Shown here piece after piece: positions 1 through 8,857 of a DNA stretch of 64,000 nt. The stretch comes from Locusta migratoria. Lineage: Eukaryota; Arthropoda; Insecta; Orthoptera; Acrididae. A program made the position numbers and the translations under genes. Positions within the stretch are counted from its first letter, which is position 1, and the number at the start of each line of letters is the position of its first letter. The DNA is taken from assembly GCA_026315105.1 (NCBI GenBank), contig CM048750.1:402910502-402974501 (forward strand). The letters are read 5' to 3'. The notes beneath the pieces were generated by a model. That model was given only the letters and a program-made list of their open reading frames with translations. It was not told where the DNA came from and ran no database searches.

Positions 1-505
1 CAATGGCTATAGCTCTCAACTAATAGACAACAATTTACAAAGAAAACAAAGAAGAAAAGTCCTACCCCTCCTCTATTCTCCCACTTCAGAAACAGTCATC
101 ACTAACAACAACTGGTGTACTATACTATGGTTAGGAAAATTATCTACCAAAATAGCCAGAATTCTCAAATCCTGTAAGTACAGAACTTCATTTTATGTAA
201 GAGGCACTGCAGCTAACATCCTGTTCAACAGCAAAGGCACAAGGGATGCAGCGAGTGACAGTGGGGTTTATAAAACCACATGCAATGACTGCAGGAAACT
301 GTATATAGGTAAAACAGCAGGGCAACTGAAATTAGACTGACAGAACATGAAAGTAGCTAGAGATTACAAATGGCAGACTGCACCTTTACTGATCACATTC
401 TCAAAGAAGGACACAGCTATCAGGTCCACACAGAATTACTTCACATAGCCAAACAAAGAAGGAAACTACACCTGTTAGAAGCACCGGAAATAAACAGACA
501 GGACT
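1..505 (+). pseudogene. Penelope-like element, C-terminal GIY-YIG endonuclease remnant
   Basis: Reading from about 149, the plus strand encodes a fragment ending in a GIY-YIG-type nuclease: GVYKTTCNDC followed by KLYIGKT, with the spaced cysteines common in PLE nucleases. PLEs pair a reverse transcriptase with this nuclease for target-primed insertion. The frame meets a TGA near 340, and the continuation (EHES, then HILKEGHSYQVHTELLHI and LHLLEAPEINRQ) is in another frame, so there is at least one frameshift. The reverse transcriptase lies outside the window or is lost. The 3' end is not defined and may run some tens of bases further. Confidence 0.8.
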
Positions 506-585
506 ATCTGTCCGGATCGCCAGTGTACGACGCGTCAGGCAGTTGTGCGAATCAGTGAAGACACTGGTGCAGGCAGGCTGCTCCA

Positions 586-1815
586 ATGTCAAAACGAGAG
601 CGGGAAAGAAGATTGCAACCGACAGAGATCGCGAGGAAGGTGTCCAGAACACAGTTTGGGTTTCTGAAAGGTTCCAATATCGAGAAAGCTATTTACACCT
701 ACAGTGAGAATGTACTTAATTCATTAGATAATAAATTGCAAGCAGCAGGTATTTTCTGTGATTTGTCAAAGACATTTGATTGTGTGAATCATAACATCCT
801 TTTAAGTTAATTAGAATTCTATGATGTCACAGGAAAAGCTGCAAGATGGTTCAGGTTGCACCTCATTAATAGGAAACAAAGGGTGTCAGTGCAAGTGACT
901 AGTGAATTAAGCCAAAAGTCATTATCGGATTGGGAAGAAATTAAATGTGGTGTCCCACAAGGATCCATGTTAGGGCCATTGCTTTTTCTTGTGCACATTA
1001 ATGACCTCTGATCAGTTACACTACCAGAAGCAGAGTTCGTTTTGTTTGCAGATGATACAGGTATTGCAATAAAAAGTACCTGAAGCATAGTTATAGAAAG
1101 GTCTGCTAATGATATTTTCATGAACATCAATAAATAGTTTAAAGCGAATTCATTGTCATTAAACTTTGAAAAAACTCACTACATGCAGTTCAGAACATGT
1201 AAGAGATTTCCCGCCAGCATATGCATTAAGTATGAAGAAGAGCAGATAGAAGAGATTGACAGAATTAACTTCCTGGGATTACAGCTTGATAATAAATTCA
1301 GTTGGGAGGAGCACACTACAGAACTGCAGAAACGACTCAACAAATCTGTATTTTCAATACAAGTGTTATCAGACATGGGGGACATAAAAATAAAAAAGCT
1401 TGCATACTTTGCTTACTTTCATTCCATAATGTCATATGGTATAATATTTTGGGGTAACCCTTCAAGTCAGTCAAAAGTCCAAAAGCGTGTAATACGTATT
1501 ATTTGTGGAGTAAATTCACGGACGTCCTGTATAAGCCTCTTCAAAGAACTGGGTATGTTAACTACTGCCTCTCAGTATATTTATTCCTTAATGAAATTTG
1601 TCACAAATAATATATCCCTTTTCCCAACAAACAGCTCAGTTCATACATACAATACTAGGAACAAAAATGATCAACACAAGGATTTCAAAGCGCTTACGTT
1701 AGTTCAAAAAGTGGTCCACTACTCAGGAACACATACTTTCAATAATTTACCATCAAGTATAAAAAATTTAGTTAGAAATAAAGATCAGTTTAAGCGAGCC
1801 CAAAAGACTTTCTAG
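586..1815 (+). pseudogene. J1 LINE reverse transcriptase, dead copy
   Basis: One reading frame runs from 586 to 1815 with no frameshift but four in-frame stops, at 808, 1009, 1081 and 1135. It shows ordered motifs of a jockey-type reverse transcriptase: TQFGFLKGSN, CDLSKTFDCVNH (first catalytic aspartate region), GVPQGSMLGPLLF, and LFADDTG carrying the catalytic DD pair. The last 220 codons are open and match the usual region after the polymerase domain (SLNFEKTHYMQF, INFLGLQLDN, FNNLPSSIKNL). The endonuclease part is absent. Stops without indels suggest moderate age. Confidence 0.85.
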
Positions 1816-2070
1816 TGGGCAACTTCTTCTACTCCATTAGTAAATATCTAAATTGTACCAAATGATGCTTGTATCGCTATTCATACTATATTAGTATTAT
1901 TATATTATCAGCTTAAAAAACCCCTTAAGAAATGTATGTATCTGTATTTATATTATTAGTATTATCTATTATTCAGCTTGTAAATTTTGTTCTTTGACAT
2001 GTTGCACATCAAAGAGGATCTCTTCGACATGGATCTACGGAACGAAAAACAAATCTAATCTAATCTAATC
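586..2070 (+). mobile_element. J1: jockey-like non-LTR retrotransposon, 5'-truncated
   Basis: A LINE fragment with reverse transcriptase and C-terminal region (586-1815) and a roughly 250-bp 3' untranslated region ending in a TCTAA-type tail at 2053-2070. The same 3' end occurs at 15562 (minus strand) and 57850 (plus strand), which supports it as a family-specific tail. The 5' boundary is uncertain because the sequence before about 640 does not resemble reverse transcriptase. No target duplication was found. Confidence 0.8.
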
Positions 2071-2074
2071 CGGC

Positions 2075-2620
2075 TACGACGCTAACGAATCCGCACATCG
2101 GTGAGGGACACGTCGCCAGTGAACGCGGGATCAGCCAGAAGAGTGGCGTTTGGACCTTGCACCGCTATCTTCTGCCACTACGTCAGGCTCCCGACGACCG
2201 CTTTGTCGAACGTCGTACAGAATTTTGTCGGCCTTCTCTTCAACGACGGCCGCGGAGCGTAAAGTATGGCGCGGCATCGTAGACAGCTGCATTCTGGGTC
2301 GTTTCTTCACCCCTGGACATTTGAAGGCACGCGTGCTGAAGAGCATTCCTCCAGCTCCTTCACAGGAAGCGGGCCGCCACCGGATGTTGGAAAATATACT
2401 CGGCTGCAACACAGCGGACGTCCCGTGTGGCAACGCAAATACTGGAGGAGACATTTCCCGGACATCGGAGAGGGCGAACGTCTGTTGTGAGGTGGCCTGC
2501 GAGGTGCCCCGGTCTCACCTCTCTCGATTTCTTTGCTTGGGGGGCACTCAAAGGTGCAGCCTGTGACGAAGGCCCAACTACGCCCGATGACACGCATCAT
2601 GGAATCGCCGGTGCACGCTC
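2075..2620 (+). pseudogene. Decayed mariner-like transposase (DUF4817/DDE type)
   Basis: The region carries fragments of a Tc1/mariner-type transposase in several frames: SERGISQKSGVWTLHRYLL (helix-turn-helix part), VWRGIVDSCILG (catalytic core), and then a frame open at 2427-2654 with ILEETFPG and LTSLDFFAWGALK. Family members normally have SPDL before this last motif; here it reads CPGLTSLDFF, so the third catalytic aspartate appears to be glycine. Frameshifts separate the pieces and no TIRs are visible. It abuts the J1 tail at 2070, so J1 may have inserted in it or beside it. Confidence 0.65.
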
Positions 2621-3047
2621 TAATATATTATACACTGTAATTACATCTGTTTGACGTTCTTTCGAACGGCGACTGTAATAATGTTTTTCAATCCATGATC
2701 AAACTTTTGAACACATTTTGAAGTAAAGGATAAAGTTGTGTTTCTGTAAAGGTACGTTTAGATGGGCAATGAAAATTGCATATTGTCGACAATATATCCC
2801 GGAAATGTTTTCAGGCAACATTGCAGCCACATGTATTGCAGCAACGCAAGTGACAACACATCGGCATCTATTGCCCAGCAATGTTTGCGGCAACTAATTT
2901 CCGGGCAGTGGCTACACAATTTCATACAAAATGAATGCGTGCGACGTCATAGAAGTGAGTGCGGCTCTCCTACTTTTACATGAAACAAGTTTTAATTCTA
3001 TTCGAAACAAAAAGAAGAGAAATCGGACTCTGTGAACGCGTCCTTTT

Positions 3048-3390
3048 TTGAGTAGGCGGGGTAATTCAGAAAATTTAACTCGTGAGTTAATGCTAGATAC
3101 GTACCTGTTCCAGAACTTCACTCGTATGTCTAAAAACGATTTCGAATATGTCGCCCAATTAATTGGTCCGAAGATAGCTAAATCCAATACAAACATGAGA
3201 GACTGTATTCCAGTAACAACACGACTTGCGATCACATTTCAATTTTTAGCTACCTGAGACTCGTATAGATGTCTGATGTACCTGTTTAAAGTCCACTATT
3301 CTACCATCAGCATCTTGGTGCCAGAAGTATGCAATGCTTTAGTAGAAGGACTGAAATACGTCATTAAGGTAATTTTGAAATGATATACAA
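3048..3390 (+). pseudogene. Harbinger (HARBI1-like) transposase, N-terminal fragment
   Basis: The translation includes LTRELMLDTYLFQNFTRM, then MSKNDFEYVAQLIGPKI and CIPVTTRLAITFQFLAT, then TISILVPEVCNALVEGLK. This is the conserved N-terminal part of HARBI1-type nucleases, ahead of the DDE core. A TGA at about 3255 interrupts the frame. The catalytic core is missing and a CA microsatellite follows directly, so the deletion removed most of the enzyme. Confidence 0.75.
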
Positions 3391-3416
3391 TTGTTATTTA
3401 TATTTTATTTCTGATA

Positions 3417-3434
3417 GACACACACGCACGCACG

Positions 3435-3492
<58 letters not shown>
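3417..3492. repeat. (CA)n/(GCAC)n microsatellite
   Basis: About 76 bp of CA dinucleotides, preceded by a few CACG units, lie inside the Harbinger element between its two gene remnants. Confidence 0.95.
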
Positions 3493-3494
<2 letters not shown>

Positions 3495-3519
3495 TACTGA
3501 TACACATGTTTGTCATCGT

Positions 3520-3866
3520 CTATAACGACTGTTGCAGAAATGAGGTCTGCATATGCATTTTCCTCATTGTTTCCTTCCACACTTTCTTCATAAATAACAT
3601 TTGTCGAGCTGTATGACGTCGACTGTTCCCACTTTCGTACTGTATAATCCTCAAATCCGCTTCGTATAATAATTTACTAATAATGAACTGAACATCTGCT
3701 CGGACTACTTTGTTGTAGCACAAAACCTTTCCTGCTACATTATCTCCGAAACCCGAAAACGGATTCTTCCGTTTTCGCGAAGCATTGTTGACAATGTCAA
3801 TAGCGTTTTGCACAGCTTCAGTGTGTTCCTCAGATTGCTGTGGAACATTTCGTGACTGCAGCGCTG
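3520..3866 (-). pseudogene. Harbinger second protein, C-terminal fragment
   Basis: On the minus strand an open stretch of about 115 codons reads EHTEAVQNAIDIVNNASR, KNPFSGFGDNVAGKVL and ADVQFIISKLLYEADLRII. PIF/Harbinger elements usually carry a Myb/MADF-type DNA-binding protein beside the transposase, and the position inside this element suggests this is its C-terminus. The DNA-binding domain itself is not present, so the assignment rests on context and general composition. It is convergent with the transposase fragment. Confidence 0.5.
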
Positions 3867-4146
3867 TCGGTCAGAGAAGCACAAACAGCATCAAGAGCGT
3901 GAGGAAAGCATTTACCAGACAAGGACCGAGATAGGTATTGCCGTGCAATACGAAATGTTCTCCACCGTTCCCGGACAACACGGCAACCCGTAGGCAATCC
4001 ATCGGCAACTACCTGCAACATTAGCAATATTGACCGTCCATATCGAAATATTGCTGTGTATTGCAGTCATATTGCAGCAGTGTTGACAGCAACACCATTT
4101 CAGCTAAATGTTTAGGTAAAGTGTTGCCCGTCTAAACGTACCTTAA

Positions 4147-4440
4147 GATAAACCTAATGTTGTGTGGTTTGGGTGGTTACGAAAGCATTGGTAGTAAATT
4201 GTTTGTTACAGTCACGTGTGTACGAAATTGCTTTGAAAAGCCTAATGAGTCGACAGCGAGTACTGCCGTTGCGCACTTCCGTTCAGCACTGATCGACGTT
4301 TACAGGAGTATTTATTGTGCGGTTTACAGGTGGTCACCAAATTATTTTTAATAAAGTGTTTAGTTCAGTGAACGTGTCCCATACGATATAATTTTGAGCA
4401 GCGTAGGTTGAGACATTTGTCCAGCAGCATGTATTCCACT
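4147..4440. other. No recognised feature
   Basis: Nothing recognisable lies between the Harbinger TAA duplication and the small-ORF TIR element. A short open stretch at 4157-4351 has no motif I know. Confidence 0.5.
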
Positions 4441-4685
4441 ACTGACAAGGAAAGTACTTCGGCTCGAACAAACACATATACACCAAAATGGTATGAGAGA
4501 TAATGTAAAGATCCCTTATTGCACTAGTGATACTCCCGCGTCTGCAAAACTCTGCAGTCGTCCGTTAGAGGCCTCTGCGTGTGCCATGCCGCATTGCACT
4601 TTGACCTGTCGGTTCGCCAGTAGGGACGGTGCAGTGTGCCTCCGAAGTTGCGTTTTGTGATGTTATTTGTGTGGTGAAGCGTCAG

Positions 4686-4868
4686 ATGGGGCGGCGATTG
4701 CTAATCAATCCTGCTAATGTATTGCGATTGCTTGAGATGAAGTTACGAAGAACCCTTCTTCGTGAAGATGGTATTAGTGTAGAAGATGAATCTTTTGCAT
4801 GCTTTCTCGTATCTGTTATGGTACAGAAATATGAGCATAAGTTAGATACTGTTGTCACAAACTCATAA
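4686..4868 (+). CDS. Conserved small protein of unknown function, copy A
   Basis: The first ATG of an open frame reaching back to 4629 gives 60 residues beginning MGRRLLINPANVL, with LREDGISVEDESFACFLVS and QKYEHKLDT further on. Copy B at 54873-55043 encodes the same protein with conservative changes (leucine/valine, aspartate/glutamate, isoleucine/valine). Over the aligned codons my hand count is about 10 first-, 4 second- and 17 third-position differences, as expected for a sequence once under protein constraint. It looks helical and charged; no catalytic motif is visible. It could be a DNA-binding accessory of the element or a captured host exon. Splicing or frameshift to the next open frame is possible. 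Confidence 0.5.
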   Translation: MGRRLLINPANVLRLLEMKLRRTLLREDGISVEDESFACFLVSVMVQKYEHKLDTVVTNS

Positions 4869-5055
4869 TAATGATAATAGGGATGATAATGACGAACAAC
4901 TCATCGCTAGCGGTAGTGCTACGGTGAGTGCGGGAAGAGGCGATGGAAGCAGTGGCAGTGAATACCAACAGTCTTCCGAGAAGAAGGTTAAAGGTGCAAC
5001 TATCATCACGGCTTTTGATGACAATTCGCTTGAGAACGTGTATTATGATTATTAG
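4852..5055 (+). other. Open frame with acidic/Ser-Gly-rich tail, possible continuation of the small protein
   Basis: Overlapping the end of the preceding frame, shifted by one base, is an open stretch reading HNNDNRDDNDEQLIASGS, then a serine/glycine run and ITAFDDNSLENVYYDY before a TAG. It has no ATG start, only a TTG at 4852. A single-base shift near 4850 would join it to the small conserved protein as a low-complexity acidic tail. Copy B has a stop at this position, so the joining cannot be tested from the pair. Confidence 0.3.
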
Positions 5056-5243
5056 ATAAGTTATAGTTAAGATATCTGTATCATGTATGGCGTCTACAAT
5101 TACGTCTACAGTGCTATCTACAGCATGGTTGCAGAGCTTTGCAGAAAAACGACACCCACCAGCTCATTGAGGTGTATGTAGAGATCCTGTAACCAAACGT
5201 TCATACAGATATGTTTGTTCGAGCCCATGTAGTTTCCTTGTGA

Positions 5244-5935
5244 GAAGCACACAGCTAGGTACAGGAAACGAAAGGTCAGTTTTTCCTTCTGTAATTTAGA
5301 CATTTCATACAGAACTTGCTTTTTGCAGTGTAGACGACGTCTTTATTTCCGAAACATGAACACGTGATCTCTCTGTTGCAATTCAAGTACATCCTGCAAA
5401 TTAAACGAATGTGAAGTAGTTTTCCTAAGTCCTTTCTGATACGGCAGATTCCAGCCTATGTCGTATATGCATAAACAACATTCGTAGGTCTTACATTGGA
5501 TCGTGGATGTGTCGTCATCCATTTGAATTGTTACTCACCATAAACGATTGCGATTTCCATTAGACACAATTGCTCACGCAGTACTTCGATCATTTTCGAG
5601 TTGCTTAGAATGTTACGTCTAATAACAACTACACTTTTATTAGAGACTCACAATAACGTTCGCATTTTTTTAAATTTATTTATTTATTTATTATTGCGCA
5701 TTAATCCGCTGAACCACCCAGCTACCCGAGCAGCGGCCACGCCTCAGCGCCTCCTACAAGCGGCCAGCTCTGCTTTGGGTACGTAACAGCGAAGCCTAGC
5801 CGGGGACGCTTGCTCGTTAGCGTTTGCACTGCTAAAGTCCAGTCCGGCAGTCGTGCCCTCAAATTCTACGACACTTCTCGAATAATATTACGAAATGTTT
5901 CAACGTCAACATTAAGAAACGCTGACCCCCCTAGG
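5244..5935. other. No recognised gene; (TTTA)n at about 5665-5693
   Basis: Only a short ATTT/TTTA microsatellite stands out. The rest has no recognisable coding or repeat motif. Confidence 0.5.
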
Positions 5936-6302
5936 TAGGGGAGAGCGGGACAAGATGGGGTGGAGGGCAAGACGGGGTTTTCGTAATTTCTACCATGACA
6001 GATATTGCAAACTGTTGGCGAATAGTTGGAGTAGTAGGCACTTGTCATGCGAGCGGCTGACAGTGGTGGCAGCCATTTTGAGCAAACCATTCGGAGTGAA
6101 TACATCCAAACGTGTTTTCGTCTGTGCTGATATAATTTTTCGTCATTTTCAGACGTGAAAAGATAAGATAAGTAATTGTTTCTCATACTCTTAAGTATTA
6201 TCAATAAAAAAACAGCTTGTTTAGCACTAAATTAATGCATGAAATAACTAATTGAATATATCCTTGGTGCTATAATACTAACCTAACGTAAAAATGGTCC
6301 CT

Positions 6303-6381
6303 GGGGCAAGCGGGGTACCTAGTGGCAGGGTAAGATAGGGTACCCCACCTTGCCCTCCCACTATGTACCCCGTCTTGCCCC
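6303..6381. repeat. Subterminal GGGCAAGAYGGGGTA motif cluster, left
   Basis: Four copies of the TIR core lie in 80 bp, two forward (6303, about 6328) and two inverted (6341, 6366), forming a small palindrome around GGGTACCCC. Subterminal arrays of this kind often bind transposase; that role is inferred here. Confidence 0.75.
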
Positions 6382-6439
6382 ACATGACATAACATGAGCT
6401 GCAACCATGTTGACTTCCATAAACGGTTTAAAAAAAAAG

Positions 6440-7228
6440 CACAGGAATTTGCCCTTTCGAACCAAACATTTTCCCAGATTCAGTGTTTGAAGCTTCTGTC
6501 ACTACAGACACTCCTTAAACTACAAGTGACACCGCGAACGTTTCTGTCAATAATGGCCAAGGAGAGGCTTCAGTTAGCTCAACTAAGCAATTTACGTCAG
6601 AGACAAGCGATGGTCCTGTCAACCAAGGCGGTACTAAAGAGCAAGATGCACTTGCTGTAGACCTAAGCCCAGAGTGGTCATTTTGGAATGATAATAACCC
6701 CAATTACCACACTACAAACAAGCAGGCTTCTGAGAACACCATCAATCAATTAAGGTCATTTGCTGTTTCAGCTGAACAGATTGTTCCGATTCCTCATGTC
6801 GGAAAGAAAAACGTCCGAAAAACAGTCCTCAAGAAAGTAAAAACTGTTGTTGGTACTAGCTCCCCTTACAGAAGAGAATACCTGGAGAGTGCAAGTAAAA
6901 TTAGGCCTGGAAAAAAGAAGGAACAAGAAGGAAAGATTCACCTGAGAAGACTGTTAAAAAATCCCTCTTTGTTTCTAAAGGCAAAAGTGGGAAGAATAAA
7001 AAAGCAATGACGAACTTGGCAAAGAAGATAAAAAATGAAGAAGGCACATTAGAAGAAGATGACACTGCGTGCCTGTGTTGCGGCTATTTCTACTCGCAGT
7101 CAACAGGACGGGAGTCACGCGTCTCTTGCAACAAATGGGCTCATTGTTCAGGTGAGGGGGAAGAGGACGAGGATGCCGAGGTACATCGTGTGTGTGAATT
7201 TAGCTTACAAAACGACGATAATAACTGA
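6440..7228 (+). pseudogene. Pogo/jerky-type transposase, C-terminal fragment
   Basis: The frame with GICPFEPNIFPDSVFEAS corresponds to the TGI-PLNPNIF motif near the end of the pogo-type DDE domain. After a TGA it continues with SAEQIVPIPHVGKKNVRK and SSPYRREYLE. A frameshift near 7005 leads to the frame 7007-7228, which holds TACLCCGYFYSQS and CNKWAHCSG, a cysteine-rich C-terminal finger typical of these proteins. The finger lacks its final cysteine pair here. The helix-turn-helix and catalytic triad are absent, so the protein cannot transpose the element. Confidence 0.7.
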
Positions 7229-7367
7229 CTAACAATAAACTGAACTTTAGCATCACACAATGTTTACTTTATATATTTTCATTAGATATTAGAACAATTC
7301 TTTTATAAATTTGTAAACCTGTGTTCATTGAATAATTTAATTACCTCTGCCTTATACAGTATTGAGG

Positions 7368-7429
7368 TAACCCATCTTTCCCCACCTGCGTATCCCATCT
7401 TGCCCTCACTGTAGGGCAAGATGGGGGTA
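7368..7429. repeat. Subterminal GGGCAAGAYGGGGTA motif cluster, right
   Basis: Three copies of the same motif (7368 and 7391 inverted, 7413 forward) lie about 180 bp inside the right end of the pogo-like element, mirroring the left cluster. Confidence 0.75.
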
Positions 7430-7734
7430 CTTGGTAAACCCTGGGAAAATATATTTTTTTAATAGTTAATACTAACAAGTTTGGTCTTTTCTTATAGAAA
7501 CTCTAGAAATACTGCAGTTTAAGGTAGAATATCGGGTATTTTTCTAGAGCATTTTGTAAGCCTACAAAAAATTGTTAAGTGCTTAAGTACCCCGTCTTGC
7601 CCCGCTCTCCCCTACATAAAACAGGTCAGACCATTGTTGCAGAAGCAAAGAAAAATGCATGCAAAATTAAAGAAGACACAGAATCCACAAGACTGGCAAT
7701 CTTTTACTGAAATCGCAACCTAGAGCGGACTTCA

Positions 7735-8857
7735 ATGCGAGAAGCCTATGGTAGTTACCACACCGAAATCCTGTCTCATAATCTTGCAGAAAATCCAAAG
7801 AAATTCTGGTCATATGTGAAGTACACTAGCGGTAAAACACAAACAATACCTTTACTACGTGATAGCAATGGTAATACTAGCGATGACAGTACTGTTAAGG
7901 CAGAATTACTAAACACAGCATTCCGAAATTCGTTCACCAAAGAAGACGAAGTGAACACTCCAGTATTCAATCCAAGAACAGCTGCCAGCATGCGAAACTT
8001 AGAAGTAGATGGTCCTGGAGTTGTAAAACAACTTAAGTCACTAAACAAAAGCAAATGTTCCAGGACAGATTGTATACCAACTAGATTCCTCTCAGAGTAT
8101 GCTGATGCAATAGCTCTGTACTTAGCTATAATTTACAACCGATCACTCAGCAAAACATCCGTACCCAAAGATTGGAAAGTTGCCCAAGTTACTCCAATAT
8201 TCAAGAAAGGCAATAGGAGTGATCCCCAAAATTACAGGCCTCATTGACGTCGATTTGCAGTAGTATTTTGGAACATATACTTTGTTCGAATATTATGAAC
8301 TACCTCGAAGAGAACAACCTATTAACCAGTAGTCAACACGGATACAAAAAGTATCACCCTTGCGAAACACCGCTTGCCCTTAATTCACATGAAGGCTTTT
8401 GACACTGTACCCCACAAGCGGCTTCTAATGAAATTGCGTGCTTATGGAATATCTCCCCAACTGTGCGATTGGATTCACGATTTCCTATCAGAAAGGATAC
8501 AGTTCGTTGTAGTTGACGGTAAGTCATCGAGTGAAACAGAAGTGATATCTGTCGTTCCCCAGGAAAGCGTTATAGGTCCCCTACTCTTCCTTTTGTTTAT
8601 AAACGATTTAGGAGACAATCTGAATAGCTCCCTTAGACTGTTCGCGGATAATGCTATCGTTTAATGAAGTCAACAGAGGATCAAAAGCAACTGCAAAACG
8701 ATTTAGGAAAAATTTCTACATGGTGCGAAAATTCGCAATTGACACTAAATAAAGAAAAGCGTGAAGTAATACACATGACCACTAAAAGAAATCCGCTGAA
8801 CTTCAATTACGCGATAAATCAGTCAAACCTTAAGGTAGAAAATGCAACCAAACACCT
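7735..8857 (+). pseudogene. J2 LINE reverse transcriptase, upstream part
   Basis: Open pieces read ENPKKFWSYVKYTSGK, then VPKDWKVAQVTPIFKKG and SDPQNYRP (7735-8247), then MKAFDTVPHKRLLMKLRAYG, VVPQESVIGPLLFLLFINDL and LRLFADNAIV (8374-8664), then WCENSQLTLNKEK. This is the standard order of a jockey/CR1 polymerase. The catalytic FADD motif is FADN, a loss of the second aspartate, and there are frameshifts near 8247 and 8370 and a stop after FADNAIV. The copy is inactive. Its C-terminal part continues at 11575 beyond the nested element. Confidence 0.85.

Larger units (their letters stand above)
2750..4143. mobile_element. PIF/Harbinger-type DNA transposon, internally deleted
   Basis: The termini are inverted repeats: AGGTACGTTTAGATGGGCAA at 2750 and its near-perfect reverse complement ending at 4143. 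The element is flanked by the trinucleotide TAA at 2747-2749 and 4144-4146, the target duplication expected of PIF/Harbinger elements (TWA). It holds remnants of the two usual genes: a nuclease-type transposase N-terminus on the plus strand and the C-terminus of a second protein on the minus strand. At 1,394 bp it is much shorter than autonomous members, which fits an internal deletion. Confidence 0.85.
4441..5243 (+). mobile_element. TIR element of unrecognised family carrying a small ORF, copy A
   Basis: The left end (ACTGACAAGGAAAGTACTT, then GGCTCGAACAAACA) is matched inverted near 5205-5243. The first 400 bp closely match the left half of a second element at 54641, including the small ORF. 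The right half of copy A does not match the left beyond about 35 bp, so copy A may be closer to the ancestral form than palindromic copy B. Target duplications are not evident. I do not recognise the superfamily. Confidence 0.65.
5938..7612 (+). mobile_element. Pogo/Tigger-like DNA transposon, 5'-deleted
   Basis: The ends are near-identical inverted repeats: GGGGAGAGCGGGACAAGAT at 5938 and its complement ending at 7612, flanked on both sides by TA (5936-5937, 7613-7614), the mariner/pogo target. The motif GGGCAAGATGGGGTA recurs about ten times at the ends and internally. Between the internal clusters is the C-terminal part of a pogo-type transposase. At 1,675 bp it lacks the helix-turn-helix and most of the DDE core. 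Confidence 0.8.
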
